From: Streptomyces lincolnensis
GTDB lineage: Bacteria > Actinomycetota > Actinomycetes > Streptomycetales > Streptomycetaceae
Assembly: GCF_021173675.1 (NCBI RefSeq)
Contig: NZ_JAIHON010000002.1
Coordinates: forward strand, 732,939-796,938
Reading direction: 5' to 3'
DNA: 64,000 nt
Shown here one piece after another: positions 55,700-64,000 of the stretch. Position 1 is the first letter of the stretch, and every line of letters starts with the position of its first letter. The notes below the pieces were generated by a model, which did not search any database, was not told where the DNA came from, and worked only from the letters and a program-made list of their open reading frames with translations. Both the position numbers and the translations under genes were made by a program.

Positions 55700-56333
55700 C
55701 GCGATCAAGGTCCTGCTCGTCGACGACCACCAGGTGGTCCGCCGGGGGCTGCGCACCTTCCTGGAAGTGCAGGACGACATCGAGGTCGTGGGCGAGGCCG
55801 CCGACGGCGCCGAGGGCGTCGCCCGCGCCGAGGAACTGAAGCCCGACATCGTCCTCATGGACGTCAAGATGCCCGGCATGGACGGCGTGGAGGCCCTGCG
55901 CAAGCTCCGCGAACTGAACAACCCCGCGCGCGTGCTCATCGTCACCAGCTTCACCGAGCAGCGCACGGTGGTCCCGGCACTGCGGGCGGGTGCCGCCGGC
56001 TACGTCTACAAGGACGTCGACCCCGACGCCCTGGCCGGCGCCATCCGGTCCGTGCACGCCGGACACATCCTGCTCCAACCCGAGGTCGCGGGCGCCCTGT
56101 TGTCCCAGGAGGAGAACAACTCCGGCCAGGGGAGAGGCGGTTCGCTCACCGAACGGGAGCGCGAGGTGCTCGGGCTGATAGCCGACGGCCGGTCCAACCG
56201 CGAGATCGCCCGTGCCCTGGTGCTCTCCGAGAAGACCGTCAAGACCCACGTCTCGAACATCCTCATGAAACTCGACCTGGCGGACCGCACCCAGGCGGCG
56301 CTCTGGGCCGTACGCCATGGCCTGACCGGCTGA
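55692..56333 (+). CDS. NarL/LuxR-type response regulator
   Basis: 213 residues from GTG. Receiver with DD at 11-12, phospho-acceptor Asp57 ([12 protein letters not shown]), Thr/Lys switch (TSFTEQ, YKDVDPD). C-terminal Lux[47 protein letters not shown]. Cognate of the preceding kinase. Targets unknown; the next genes are chaplins. Confidence 0.95.
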   Translation: MADAIKVLLVDDHQVVRRGLRTFLEVQDDIEVVGEAADGAEGVARAEELKPDIVLMDVKMPGMDGVEALRKLRELNNPARVLIVTSFTEQRTVVPALRAGAAGYVYKDVDPDALAGAIRSVHAGHILLQPEVAGALLSQEENNSGQGRGGSLTEREREVLGLIADGRSNREIARALVLSEKTVKTHVSNILMKLDLADRTQAALWAVRHGLTG

Positions 56334-56372
56334 AACGCGCCCGGCGCGCGCCCCGCACGGCAACACGGAGCG

Positions 56373-56400
56373 TTGCATTCCGGACTGAGATTCATACCGT
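56373..56400 (+). promoter_or_regulatory. Possible chpE promoter
   Basis: TTGCAT (56373-56378), 16-bp spacer, TACCGT (56395-56400). A hairpin CTGCGG/CCGCAG lies in the 5' UTR (56461-56479). Assignment is tentative. Confidence 0.35.
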
Positions 56401-56501
56401 CGTGGGAATGTCCCCCGGATGGCGCATCCTTCCTGGATCTCCGCCGTTCTCCAGTGCGTGCTGCGGTGAACCGCCGCAGTGATCGCTAGGAGGGCTTGGA
56501 A

Positions 56502-56747
56502 ATGAAGAACCTGAAGAAGGCAGCGGCCGTGACGATGGTGGCCGGCGGTCTGGTCGCCGCCGGAGCCGGCATGGCCTCCGCCACCGGTGGCGCGGGTGCC
56601 GACGGCAGCGCCGTGGGCTCCCCGGGCGTCGCCTCGGGCAACCTCGTCCAGGCCCCGGTGCACGTCCCGGTGAACGCGGTCGGCAACAGCGTGAACGTCA
56701 TCGGCGTGCTGAACCCCGCCTTCGGCAACCTCGGCATCAACCGCTGA
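56502..56747 (+). CDS. chpE: Chaplin ChpE
   Basis: 81 residues: signal peptide MKNLKKAAAVTMVAGGLVAAGAGMASA, then one chaplin domain (GSPGVASGNLVQAPVHVPVNAVGNSVNVIGVLNPAFGNLGIN). Secreted surfactant that forms amyloid on aerial structures. It lacks the two Cys of most short chaplins, as ChpE of S. coelicolor does. AGGAGGG precedes the ATG; terminator at 56775-56803. Confidence 0.95.
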   Translation: MKNLKKAAAVTMVAGGLVAAGAGMASATGGAGADGSAVGSPGVASGNLVQAPVHVPVNAVGNSVNVIGVLNPAFGNLGINR

Positions 56748-56774
56748 GACCGGTCGCCCCACGGGCAGTGACCT

Positions 56775-56803
56775 CCGGCCTCCCGGGCGCACCGGGGGGC
56801 CGG
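56775..56803 (+). terminator. Terminator after chpE
   Basis: 12-bp stem CCGGCCTCCCGG / CCGGGGGGCCGG with one T-G pair and loop GCGCA. Confidence 0.75.
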
Positions 56804-56934
56804 TCCGTTTGTCGTTCGAATAATCCGAACGGGCAAGAGGACTCGAATCCGCGTGCCGTTCCGGATCCCTCCGGCGTTCTCAGCGCACGACCCGCGGCCG
56901 GGTCGGACACGTAACCGCAGGAGGAGCGCTTCTC

Positions 56935-57174
56935 ATGAACATCGCCAAGAAGGCCGCCGTGGCCCTCACCGTCGCCGGTATCGCCACGGGTGCCGCCGCC
57001 GGTGCCGCTGTCGCCGACGCGGGAGCCGACGGCGCGGCCGTGAAGTCGCCGGGTGTCGGCTCGGGCAACCTCGTCCAGGTCCCGGTCCACGTTCCGGTGA
57101 ACGCGGTCGGCAACACCGCCAACCTCATCGCCCTGCTGAACCCGACCTTCGGCAACGCGGGCACGAACGACTGA
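56935..57174 (+). CDS. Second cysteine-free short chaplin
   Basis: 79 residues, ATG with AGGAGGAG. Signal peptide NIAKKAAVALTVAGIATGAAAGAAVA; domain KSPGVGSGNLVQVPVHVPVNAVGNTANLIALLNPTFGNAGTND. Tandem paralogue of chpE and also without Cys. A CGTTCG/CGAACG hairpin lies 105-125 bp upstream, and an imperfect terminator hairpin around 57187-57228. Confidence 0.9.
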   Translation: MNIAKKAAVALTVAGIATGAAAGAAVADAGADGAAVKSPGVGSGNLVQVPVHVPVNAVGNTANLIALLNPTFGNAGTND

Positions 57175-57186
57175 CCTCGTCTCAGC

Positions 57187-57228
57187 CGACCAGGGCCTCT
57201 TGAGTCAACGGCGACTCGAGGGGCCTTT
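57187..57228 (+). terminator. Imperfect terminator after the second chaplin
   Basis: GACCA...TGGTC and GGCC...GGCC nested around CTCTTGAGTC / GACTCGAGG; several G-T pairs. Lower confidence than the other terminators. Confidence 0.5.
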
Positions 57229-57353
57229 GGTCGTGCTCGGCCGAGTTGCGGGCCATCGTGCCGCCCAGGGCGGCTCCCGTCCCACAGAAGGCGGCACCCG
57301 CAAGCGCGGGCAAGCGCCCCCCCGGGCAATCACGGCGCACCGTGGAACCCGGC

Positions 57354-58142
57354 TCAGCGAACCCCCCGTTCCCGCTCCTCCACATACGCGTTGTACGCGG
57401 CCACCTGCGCCCTGCGCGCCGTACGCTCCACCGGCCGCAGGGCCTCGCCCCGGGCGGCCATCTCCCCCGAACTCACCGCGCCCCCATGGCCGTTCTCATA
57501 GGCCAGCGACACCAGCAACCCCACCCGCTGCGCCAACTCCAGCACCCGCACCGCCCGCGGCGGATACCCCGGCGCCAACACCTCCCGCCCCCGCTCGGCC
57601 CGCGCCCGATACGCGTCGATCGCCGCCTCCGCCACCGGCCCCGACCCGGCCACGTCCAGCCGCGTCAGCACCTCGGTGGCGTCCCGCAGCGCCTCGGCCA
57701 GCTCCCGCTCGGCCTCCCCCAGGGACGGCACATCGGCCGGCGGCGCCTCCCGCACGGCAAGGCAGTGCCAGACGACCTCGACATGGACATCACCCTCGGG
57801 CCCGGCCTCGTACACCTCGGGCACCAGGCCGAGCGCGGCACCGTGGCAGACCACCGCCTCCTTCGCCTCCAGCGCCCGCGCGTTGAACTCCGGCGGGCCG
57901 CTCAGCCCCAGCGGATGCCCCGGCGCCGGCAGCGCCACCCGGAGGCCCGTGACCCCGAGCGACCGCAGCCGCCCGAGCGCGAGCGTGAGACCGACCGGCG
58001 CCGTCTCGCCGGGCAGCCCCTCCACCCGGTGCACGGCGTCCTCCCCGACGATCGAGAGCACGGCGTCATCAGGTGAGACAAGTCCGGCCAACAGGGCATT
58101 TCCCCAAGCGGCAAGGCGTCCAGAGCGTGGTTCCGTGAGCAT
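57354..58142 (-). CDS. Conserved protein of unknown function, 262 residues
   Basis: Soluble, acidic; I do not recognise a family. N-terminal strand pattern RLAAWGNALLAGLVSPDDAVLSIVGEDAVHRVEG, middle EFNARALEAKEAVVCHGAALGLVPEV and a helical C-terminus (AAIDAYRARAERGREVL, RVLELAQRVGLLVSLAYENGHGGAVSSGEMAARGEAL). It is divergent from an ABC ATPase gene by 150 bp. By memory this is widely kept in Streptomyces. Confidence 0.78.
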   Translation of the reverse strand: MLTEPRSGRLAAWGNALLAGLVSPDDAVLSIVGEDAVHRVEGLPGETAPVGLTLALGRLRSLGVTGLRVALPAPGHPLGLSGPPEFNARALEAKEAVVCHGAALGLVPEVYEAGPEGDVHVEVVWHCLAVREAPPADVPSLGEAERELAEALRDATEVLTRLDVAGSGPVAEAAIDAYRARAERGREVLAPGYPPRAVRVLELAQRVGLLVSLAYENGHGGAVSSGEMAARGEALRPVERTARRAQVAAYNAYVEERERGVR

Positions 58143-58293
58143 GCCCCCAGCCTAAGGACCGGACCGATGGAGGGGAGCGGGTGGCCGGTGGCGTAGATTT
58201 CCTAGAGGACTGCGCCCACCGGCGCGGCGGACCGAGCCACTGGCTTACGCGACAGCCGAGACCGGCCACACTGCAAGGGGAGACAACGCGCTC

Positions 58294-59091
58294 ATGAGCG
58301 ATGTTCTGGAGCTTCAGGACGTATCCGTGGTCCGTGAGGACCGGGCTCTGGTGGACCAGGTCTCCTGGTCGGTCAAGGAGGGCGAGCGTTGGGTCATCCT
58401 CGGCCCGAACGGCGCCGGCAAGACCACGCTCCTGAACCTCGCGTCGAGCTACCTCTACCCCAGCAAGGGCACCGCCACCATCCTCGGCGAGACCCTCGGC
58501 AAGCCCGGCACCGACGTCTTCGAGCTGCGCCCGCGCATCGGCATGGCCGGCATCGCCATGGCCGACAAGCTCCCCAAGCGGCAGACCGTCCTCCAGACCG
58601 TGCTGACCGCCGCCTACGGCATGACCGCCGGCTGGCAGGAGGAGTACGAGGAGATCGACGAGCAGCGCGCCCGCGCCTTCCTCGACCGCCTCGGCATGAG
58701 CGACTACCTGGACCGCAGGTTCGGCACCCTCTCCGAGGGCGAGCGCAAGCGCACCCTCATCGCCCGCGCCCTGATGACCGACCCCGAGCTGCTCCTCCTC
58801 GACGAGCCCGCCGCCGGTCTCGACCTCGGCGGCCGCGAGGACCTCGTACGCCGTCTCGGCCGTCTCGCCCGCGACCCGATCGCCCCCTCGATGCTCATGG
58901 TCACCCACCACGTCGAGGAGATCGCCCCCGGCTTCACCCACGTCCTGATGATCCGCCAGGGCAAGGTCCTCGCCGCCGGCCCGCTGGAGCTGGAGCTCAC
59001 CTCCCGCAACCTCTCCCTCTGCTTCGGTCTCCCGCTCGTCGTCGAACAGGTCGGTGAGCGCTGGACCGCGCAGGGCCTTCCTCTGTCGTGA
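58294..59091 (+). CDS. ABC transporter-type ATPase without permease
   Basis: 265 residues. Walker A GPNGAGKTT (about 38-46), signature LSEGERKR (the usual LSGGQ is LSEGE), Walker B LLLLDEPAAGLD, H-loop VTHHVEEIAPG. The deviation and the DELLLLDEPAAGLDLGGRE layout resemble ModF/YlmA-type ATPases. No membrane partner in the neighbourhood. Confidence 0.9.
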   Translation: MSDVLELQDVSVVREDRALVDQVSWSVKEGERWVILGPNGAGKTTLLNLASSYLYPSKGTATILGETLGKPGTDVFELRPRIGMAGIAMADKLPKRQTVLQTVLTAAYGMTAGWQEEYEEIDEQRARAFLDRLGMSDYLDRRFGTLSEGERKRTLIARALMTDPELLLLDEPAAGLDLGGREDLVRRLGRLARDPIAPSMLMVTHHVEEIAPGFTHVLMIRQGKVLAAGPLELELTSRNLSLCFGLPLVVEQVGERWTAQGLPLS

Positions 59092-59172
59092 CCCGGTGAA
59101 GTACCCGCGAAAACACGGGTAAGAAGCAGGTTCGGGTCCCATGCGCCCTGTCCGTGGCGGGACTTGCGGACC

Positions 59173-59178
59173 TACCAT
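59173..59178 (+). promoter_or_regulatory. -10 TACCAT for a leaderless nfeD transcript
   Basis: TACCAT falls at -12 to -7 relative to the GTG at 59185. No Shine-Dalgarno is present. No clear -35. Confidence 0.4.
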
Positions 59179-59184
59179 GACCAC

Positions 59185-59616
59185 GTGAACGACATCGACG
59201 CATGGGTGTGGTGGCTCATCGGCGCGGCAGCGCTCGGAATCCCGCTCGTGGTGACCGCGATGCCGGAGTTCGGCATGCTCGCGGTGGGCGCGGGAGCGGC
59301 GGCGATCGCGGCCGGACTCGGCGGGGGCGTCGTCGTCCAGGTGCTGGTCTTCGCGGCCGTCTCGACCGCCCTCATCGCCGTGGTGCGGCCCGTCGCCGCC
59401 CGGCACCGCTCGCAGCGCCCCCAACTCGTCAGCGGAGTGGACGCGTTGAAGGGCAAACAGGCCCTCGTGCTGGAGCGTGTCGACGGTTCCGGCGGCCGGA
59501 TCAAGCTCGCCGGAGAGGTCTGGTCGGCCCGTTCCCTCGACACCGGGCGCGCTTTCGAAGTGGGTCAGGAAGTGGACGTCGTGGAGATCGAGGGTGCCAC
59601 GGCGATCGTCATGTGA
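59185..59616 (+). CDS. NfeD family membrane protein
   Basis: 143 residues from GTG (VNDIDAWVWWLIGAAALG). Three hydrophobic helices, then a C-terminal OB-fold (GKQALVLERVDGSGGRIKLAGEVWSARSLDTGRAFEVGQEVDVVEIEGATAIV). NfeD proteins partner SPFH proteins, and one follows directly. Short NfeD1b type without protease domain. Confidence 0.92.
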   Translation: MNDIDAWVWWLIGAAALGIPLVVTAMPEFGMLAVGAGAAAIAAGLGGGVVVQVLVFAAVSTALIAVVRPVAARHRSQRPQLVSGVDALKGKQALVLERVDGSGGRIKLAGEVWSARSLDTGRAFEVGQEVDVVEIEGATAIVM

Positions 59617-59682
59617 CCTCGGACGACGTAACTGAACCGAACGCACCACGAGTTACCCGACGGTCTGTCAGACTCGTCCAGC

Positions 59683-59707
59683 AAGATCTTCAACACCATA
59701 AGATCTT
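59683..59707. promoter_or_regulatory. Twin AAGATCTT palindromes upstream of the SPFH gene
   Basis: AAGATCTT at 59683-59690 and 59700-59707, 17 bp apart, each containing GATC, 39-63 bp before the SPFH start. Confidence 0.4.
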
Positions 59708-59745
59708 CCGAAAGCGCCGAAGCCGAGAAGGGTACGGGGAGCACG

Positions 59746-60693
59746 ATGGAACCGGTCATCATCGTCTTGATCATCCTGGTGGTGTTGGTCTTCATCGCCC
59801 TCATCAAGACGATCCAGGTCATCCCGCAGGCGAGCGCAGCGATCGTCGAACGGTTCGGCCGCTACACGCGCACGCTCAACGCGGGCCTCAACATCGTCGT
59901 CCCGTTCATCGACACCATCCGCAACCGCATCGACCTGCGTGAACAGGTCGTGCCGTTCCCGCCCCAGCCGGTGATCACCCAGGACAACCTGGTCGTGAAC
60001 ATCGACACGGTCATCTACTACCAGGTGACCGACGCCCGCGCCGCGACCTACGAGGTCGCCAGCTACATCCAGGCGATCGAGCAGCTCACCGTCACCACGC
60101 TCCGCAACATCATCGGTGGCATGGACCTGGAACGGACCCTGACCTCCCGCGAGGAGATCAACGCGGCCCTGCGCGGCGTCCTCGACGAGGCCACCGGCAA
60201 GTGGGGCATCCGCGTCAACCGCGTCGAGCTCAAGGCGATCGAGCCGCCCACCTCCATCCAGGACTCGATGGAGAAGCAGATGCGCGCCGACCGTGACAAG
60301 CGCGCCGCGATCCTCACCGCCGAAGGTACGCGTCAGGCGGCGATCCTCACCGCCGAGGGTGAGAAGCAGTCCCAGATCCTGCGCGCCGAGGGTGAGGCCA
60401 AGGCCGCCGCCCTGCGCGCCGAGGGCGAGGCCCAGGCCGTCCGTACGGTCTTCGAGGCCATCCACGCCGGAGACCCGGACCAGAAGCTCCTGTCCTACCA
60501 GTACCTCCAGATGCTCCCGAAGATCGCCGAGGGCGACGCCAACAAGCTCTGGATCGTCCCCAGCGAGATCGGCGACGCCCTCAAGGGCCTGTCGGGCGCG
60601 ATGGGCAACTTCGGCGCCATGGGCGGGGGCGGTTCCTCCGGCAACGGCGGCGGCAGCGGCTCGGAGCGCCGGGAGAAGCCATCGATCGACTGA
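59746..60693 (+). CDS. SPFH/band-7 family membrane scaffold protein
   Basis: 315 residues. N-terminal helix IIVLIILVVLVFIALIKTI, SPFH domain (PQASAAIVERFGRYTRTLNAGLNIVVPFIDTIRNRIDLREQVVPFPPQPVITQDN), then a coiled coil (TAEGTRQAAILTAEGEKQSQ and repeats of RAEGEA) and a Gly-rich tail. Slipin/HflC type. Organises membrane microdomains; forms the classical pair with NfeD. Confidence 0.94.
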   Translation: MEPVIIVLIILVVLVFIALIKTIQVIPQASAAIVERFGRYTRTLNAGLNIVVPFIDTIRNRIDLREQVVPFPPQPVITQDNLVVNIDTVIYYQVTDARAATYEVASYIQAIEQLTVTTLRNIIGGMDLERTLTSREEINAALRGVLDEATGKWGIRVNRVELKAIEPPTSIQDSMEKQMRADRDKRAAILTAEGTRQAAILTAEGEKQSQILRAEGEAKAAALRAEGEAQAVRTVFEAIHAGDPDQKLLSYQYLQMLPKIAEGDANKLWIVPSEIGDALKGLSGAMGNFGAMGGGGSSGNGGGSGSERREKPSID

Positions 60694-60720
60694 GACCCGT
60701 CGGGCTGGAAAACAGAGGTT

Positions 60721-60747
60721 CCCCGCACCCACTCCAGGGGTGCGGGG
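60721..60747. terminator. Bidirectional terminator between SPFH and HNH genes
   Basis: 10-bp perfect stem CCCCGCACCC / GGGTGCGGGG, loop ACTCCAG. Confidence 0.85.
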
Positions 60748-60766
60748 CTGCCTTCAAGACGACCGG

Positions 60767-61273
60767 CTAGGCCGCATCGCGGGCCAACCACTCCGGCAGA
60801 GCCGAGAAGTCCTCGCGGCCCAAGGACAACAGCATCGCGTCGGCGGGAGTCGGCTCGAACGGCTGCCGCAGCAACGGCATCCCCGCCTCCTCCGGAGTCC
60901 GGTTCGCCTTGCGGTGGTTGTCCTCCGCGCACGAAGCCACCGTGTTCAGCCAGGTGTCCTGACCACCCTGCGCCCTCGGCACCACATGGTCCACGGTCGT
61001 CGCCCGCCGGCCGCAGTACGCGCACCTGTGCCGGTCCCGCACCAGAACACCCCGCCTCGACCACGGGGCTTGTCTTCGGAACGGCACCCGTACATACCTG
61101 CACAACCTGATCACCCGGGGCGCCGGTATGTCGACCGCGGCTCCGCGCATGCGCAGTTCGGGGTGGGACTGCTCGACGACGGCCTTGTCCTGAAGCACCA
61201 GAACGACGGCTCGGTTCAACGTCACTGTCGACAGCGGCTCGAAGCTCGCATTCAGCACCAGCGTGTCACGCAT
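60767..61273 (-). CDS. HNH endonuclease family protein
   Basis: 168 residues from MRDTLVLNASFEPL (GGGAGGTG upstream). HNH core: CAYCGRRATTVDHVVPRAQGGQDTWLNTVASCAEDNHRKANRT, with two CxxC-type zinc pairs and the catalytic DH. The N-terminal LNASFEPLSTVTLNRAVVLVLQDKA is typical of a widespread actinobacterial HNH family. DNA target unknown. Confidence 0.9.
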   Translation of the reverse strand: MRDTLVLNASFEPLSTVTLNRAVVLVLQDKAVVEQSHPELRMRGAAVDIPAPRVIRLCRYVRVPFRRQAPWSRRGVLVRDRHRCAYCGRRATTVDHVVPRAQGGQDTWLNTVASCAEDNHRKANRTPEEAGMPLLRQPFEPTPADAMLLSLGREDFSALPEWLARDAA

Positions 61274-61353
61274 CCAGCCCACCTCCCACGTCACCGGCCC
61301 ACCCACTGGCGGGCTTGGATCAACTCTGGCCGGGCACGCCGAGATGGACAACG

Positions 61354-61401
61354 CAATAAAAACTGCCCGCCTCTGATCAATTCCAAGACCAGAGACGGGC
61401 A
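61354..61401 (-). terminator. Terminator with T-tract after the PEBP-like gene
   Basis: On the minus strand TGCCCGTCTCTGGTC pairs with GATCAGAGGCGGGCA (two G-T pairs), followed by GTTTTTATT. One of the few in the window with a T-run. Confidence 0.8.
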
Positions 61402-61416
61402 AACGTCCCGTGAACG

Positions 61417-61956
61417 TCAGGCTTCGGCGGGCACCTCGTACTCACCGATCAAATGGGCGCGCGCGATCGCGTGGAACCGCAGGTTGAAGCCGACGAAGGC
61501 GGGAGAGGCGTCGGAAGCGGGACCGAGCTTCTCCTGGTCCACGGCGTACACCGTGAAGACATACCGGTGCGGCCCGTCCCCGGGCGGCGGAGCGGCACCA
61601 CCGAAGTCCTTCGACCCGTAGTCGTTCCGAGCCTGTACGGCCCCCTCCGGCAGCCCCTCGAACTTGCCGCTGCCCGCGCCCACCGGCAACTCGGTCACCG
61701 AGGACGGGATGTCGAACACGACCCAGTGCCAGAACCCGCTGCCCGTCGGGGCGTCGGGGTCGTAGCAGGTCACGGCGAAGCTCTTGGTCTCCGGCGGGAA
61801 GCCCTCCCACCGCAGGTGCGGCGAGGTGTTGCCGGCCGCGTGGACCTGAGCGTCCTTGAGCGTCGCGCCCTCCGCGACGTCCTCGCTCGTGACCGTGAAC
61901 GACGGCACGGGCGGGTGGAAGTCATGGGGCAGCGGCCGCCGCTTGAGCTCGGTCAC
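61417..61956 (-). CDS. YbhB/YbcL (PEBP/Raf-kinase-inhibitor-like) protein
   Basis: 179 residues. Ligand-pocket motifs [20 protein letters not shown] and [18 protein letters not shown]. No signal peptide. Function in bacteria is uncertain. Confidence 0.93.
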   Translation of the reverse strand: MTELKRRPLPHDFHPPVPSFTVTSEDVAEGATLKDAQVHAAGNTSPHLRWEGFPPETKSFAVTCYDPDAPTGSGFWHWVVFDIPSSVTELPVGAGSGKFEGLPEGAVQARNDYGSKDFGGAAPPPGDGPHRYVFTVYAVDQEKLGPASDASPAFVGFNLRFHAIARAHLIGEYEVPAEA

Positions 61957-61999
61957 CTCGGTACCTCCTGATCGAAGACTGGAATCAGCAGTTCCGAGC

Positions 62000-62782
62000 C
62001 TAGAACCAGTTGCGCTTGCTGCCGACCTCGGACAGCCACTGGTTGAGATACGCGACCCAGTCGGTGCCCTGGTAGTCGTGCAGACCCACCTGGAAGGAGC
62101 GGAAGGTGTCGCTGCCCTCGCTGAACAGTCCCGGCTTCTTGTCCATCTCCAGCACGACGTCCATCACGCTCTGGTCGGCGACGAAGCTCAGCTCGACCTG
62201 GTTCAGTCCCCGGTACTGCTGCGGCGGGAAGAACTCGATCTCCTGGTAGAAGGGGAGCTTCTGGCGCGTACCCCGGATGAGACCGCGCTCCAGGTCGGCG
62301 TTCTTGAAGCGGAAGCCCAGCTGGATGAAGGCGTCCAGGATGGCCTTCTGCGCGGGCAGCGGGTGCACGTTCACCGGGTCCAGGTCACCGGAGTCCACGG
62401 CACGCGCGATCTCCAGCTCGGTGGTGACGCCGATGTTCATCCCCCGCAGCGACTGGCCGTCGATCGTCGTGATCGGCGTCTCCCACGGGATCTCCAGCCC
62501 GAACGGCACCGTGTGCACCGCGTTCGCCTTCAGCTCGAAGGCCCCGCCGAGCCGCTGCTTGGTGAACTCGATGTCCTGCTTGTACTCCTGGTCGCCGCTC
62601 TCGACCTCGACCTTGGCCTGAAGACCGACCGACAGCGCCTCGATCTGCTGGTCGACGGACCCGCCCTGGATCCGCACCTCGCCCTGGACGACACCACCCG
62701 GAACGACGTTGACCTCGGTCAGCACGGTCTCCACCGAAGCACCGCCGGCCCCCAGGCTCGCGAGCAGCTTCTTGAACGCCAT
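62000..62782 (-). CDS. spo0M: Sporulation-control protein Spo0M
   Basis: 260 residues from [21 protein letters not shown] (GAGAGAGA-type site upstream). Arrestin-like N-domain ([38 protein letters not shown]) and the C-terminal Spo0M extension ending [19 protein letters not shown]. Affects sporulation timing in Bacillus and is kept in Streptomyces. Confidence 0.94.
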   Translation of the reverse strand: MAFKKLLASLGAGGASVETVLTEVNVVPGGVVQGEVRIQGGSVDQQIEALSVGLQAKVEVESGDQEYKQDIEFTKQRLGGAFELKANAVHTVPFGLEIPWETPITTIDGQSLRGMNIGVTTELEIARAVDSGDLDPVNVHPLPAQKAILDAFIQLGFRFKNADLERGLIRGTRQKLPFYQEIEFFPPQQYRGLNQVELSFVADQSVMDVVLEMDKKPGLFSEGSDTFRSFQVGLHDYQGTDWVAYLNQWLSEVGSKRNWF

Positions 62783-62920
62783 GTCTCTCCCTCTACGTAT
62801 GGATCCTTGATCCCTACAAACGCGATCCAGCCGTGGCCGGTTCCGGAACCTCACCCTTGCAAGGCGAGCCCGCCCTGACCACCCCGCTGCATCCACCCGT
62901 CTGCACTACCCTCGGACGGC

Positions 62921-63571
62921 ATGATCGCGACCCCCGACCGTACGCCCCTGCCCCGGGACTTCTTCGACCGGCCCGTACTGGAAGTCGCCCCCGACCTCCT
63001 GGGCCGCGTCCTCGTCAGCAGCACCCCGCACGGTCCGATCACCCTCCGCATCACAGAGGTCGAGGCCTACGACGGCCCCAATGACCCCGGCTCCCACGCA
63101 TACCGGGGCCGCACGGCCCGCAACGGGGTGATGTTCGGTCCCCCCGGACACGTCTACGTCTACTTCACCTACGGCATGTGGTTCTGCATGAACCTGGTGT
63201 GCGGTCCGGAGGGGACGGCGAGCGCGGTCCTCCTGCGCGCCGGCGAGATCGTCGAAGGCGCCGAACTCGCGCGCAAACGTCGACTCTCGGCCCGAAACGA
63301 CATGGAACTGGCCAAAGGCCCCGCCCGTCTGGCCACCGCCCTCGGTGTGGACCGGGCCCTCGACGGCACCGACGCCTGCGCCCCCGGCGAGACCCCGCTG
63401 AGGATCCTGACCGGTACCCCCGTCACCTCCGACCAGGTACGCAGCGGTCCACGCACGGGCGTGGCCGGCGAGGGCGGCAACGGTGACATCCATCCGTGGC
63501 GCTTCTGGATCGCCAACGACCCGACGGTGAGCCCCTATCGGGCCCACGTCCCGAGGCGCCGCCGAAGTTGA
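62921..63571 (+). CDS. DNA-3-methyladenine glycosylase (AAG/MPG family)
   Basis: 216 residues. [23 protein letters not shown], catalytic Glu in [48 protein letters not shown], and [13 protein letters not shown]. Excises alkylated bases. No Shine-Dalgarno; TACCCT 9-14 bp before the ATG suggests a nearly leaderless mRNA. Last protein gene before the rRNA operon. Confidence 0.94.
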   Translation: MIATPDRTPLPRDFFDRPVLEVAPDLLGRVLVSSTPHGPITLRITEVEAYDGPNDPGSHAYRGRTARNGVMFGPPGHVYVYFTYGMWFCMNLVCGPEGTASAVLLRAGEIVEGAELARKRRLSARNDMELAKGPARLATALGVDRALDGTDACAPGETPLRILTGTPVTSDQVRSGPRTGVAGEGGNGDIHPWRFWIANDPTVSPYRAHVPRRRRS

Positions 63572-63596
63572 CTCGCCTTGGACGGGCGCGTAACGT
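63568..63596 (+). promoter_or_regulatory. rrn promoter (P1-like)
   Basis: TTGACT (63568-63573), 17-bp spacer, TAACGT (63591-63596). It overlaps the glycosylase stop. A second candidate with extended -10 TGATAGAGT (TAGAGT 63844-63849) lies closer to 16S, with a weak -35. Confidence 0.65.
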
Positions 63597-64000
63597 AGCC
63601 CGAGCCGCTTGAACCGGGTACGGCAATCGCCTGCAGCCGGAAGCGGCCAAACCACTACCTACGACTTCCCCTCAGCAGGGGTGAATTCGGCGTGCCTGCA
63701 CGCCTGAATTCCGAATCTGCGGGACTCGATTATGAGTTGGCGAGGGAATCGGCTAACGTAGTGAATGTCGAAAGGCCGACAGGCGAAAGCCAAAGCCTTC
63801 CGGCACATCCCGCCGACAGGGAATCAGGCCCGAAAGGATCTGATAGAGTCGGAAACGCAAGACCGAAGGGAAGCGCCCGGAGGAAAGCCCGAGAGGGTGA
63901 GTACAAAGGAAGCGTCCGTTCCTTGAGAACTCAACAGCGTGCCAAAAATCAACGCCAGATTTAGTTGATACCCCGTCTCCGGCCGGATCACCGGTTGGGA
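63597..64000 (+). other. rRNA operon leader (16S rRNA begins beyond the window)
   Basis: Sequence from about 63780 (repeated GAAAG stretches, CCTTGAGAACTCAACAGCG at 63921-63939, AAAAATCAACGCC and GGCCGGATCACCGGTTGGGA) is what I recall immediately upstream of Streptomyces 16S rRNA, including antitermination-type boxes. The small open frame across it is not a gene. Confidence 0.75.
63683..63711. repeat. Strong inverted repeat in the rrn promoter region
   Basis: GAATTCGGCGTGC pairs with GCACGCC-T-GAATTC: 13 bp with a single bulged T and a 2-nt loop. May terminate readthrough from the glycosylase gene or extrude as a cruciform. Confidence 0.55.

Noticed and set aside
63692..63964. Open frame of 90 codons in the rRNA leader
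   Set aside because: Sequence matches the rrn leader pattern; codon usage is unlike a Streptomyces gene and there is no ribosome-binding site.

Overview
The window is a block of high-GC actinobacterial chromosome that I read as Streptomyces. Reasons: very high G+C with strong third-position bias; GTG and TTG starts; two chaplins; a Gbn-type nucleoid protein; Spo0M; the gene order cobN/cobQ/cobD - pit - gbn - fabG/fabI - serB - chpE - spo0M, which from memory matches the S. coelicolor core around SCO1790-SCO1850 in reverse; and an rRNA-operon leader at the right edge. There is no prophage, insertion sequence, CRISPR array or tRNA gene that I can support. This is core chromosome.

Layout. 1-4.9 kb: cobalamin operon cobD-cobQ-cobN (minus strand, ATGA-coupled) behind a cobalamin riboswitch. 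5-6.6 kb: phosphate permease with a PHO-box-like repeat. 6.7-12.1 kb: GH25 lysozyme, class II aldolase, secreted-type hydrolase, an unknown 498-residue protein and a VOC protein. 12.3-15.5 kb: a 7-codon leader peptide plus ABC-F ATPase, the small nucleoid protein Gbn, and an enoyl-CoA hydratase. 15.5-18.7 kb: an Asp23/DUF2273/DUF6286/AmaP envelope module. 18.7-27 kb: SDR, GH15, SURF1, LIM-like zinc protein, DEDDh exonuclease with BRCT, VIT1-type transporter, CopD-like protein and CoA-transferase. 27-30.3 kb: two tandem secreted subtilases. 30.5-36.4 kb: DUF485 plus acetate-type symporter, moaA, small proteins, GlsB-like protein, tyrS. 36.4-41.1 kb: a TldD/PmbA pair, fabG, fabI. 41.3-48.7 kb: small secreted protein, GntR regulator divergent from an MFS transporter, a 38-residue membrane peptide, SixA-type phosphatase, serB, a streptophobe-type membrane protein. 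48.9-56.3 kb: FHA-ABC transporter, SLT transglycosylase, QueA-like protein plus SDR, a two-component system. 56.5-57.2 kb: two cysteine-free chaplins. 57.3-64 kb: unknown protein, ABC ATPase, NfeD and SPFH proteins, HNH nuclease, PEBP-like protein, Spo0M, 3-methyladenine glycosylase, then rrn promoters and leader running off the end just before 16S rRNA.

Most notable signals: (i) the ABC-F gene is preceded by an apparently leaderless peptide MAILLAH whose stop codon lies in the first of two mutually exclusive hairpins; (ii) the SLT transglycosylase mRNA appears to begin with a 75-nt cloverleaf-like RNA fold; (iii) six GATC sites within 87 bp near gbn, whose product is known as a GATC-binding protein; (iv) an Asp23-fold-rich envelope module; (v) two overlapping 17-bp palindromes abutting the CoA-transferase start codon. 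Clear stem-loop terminators separate most convergent genes.
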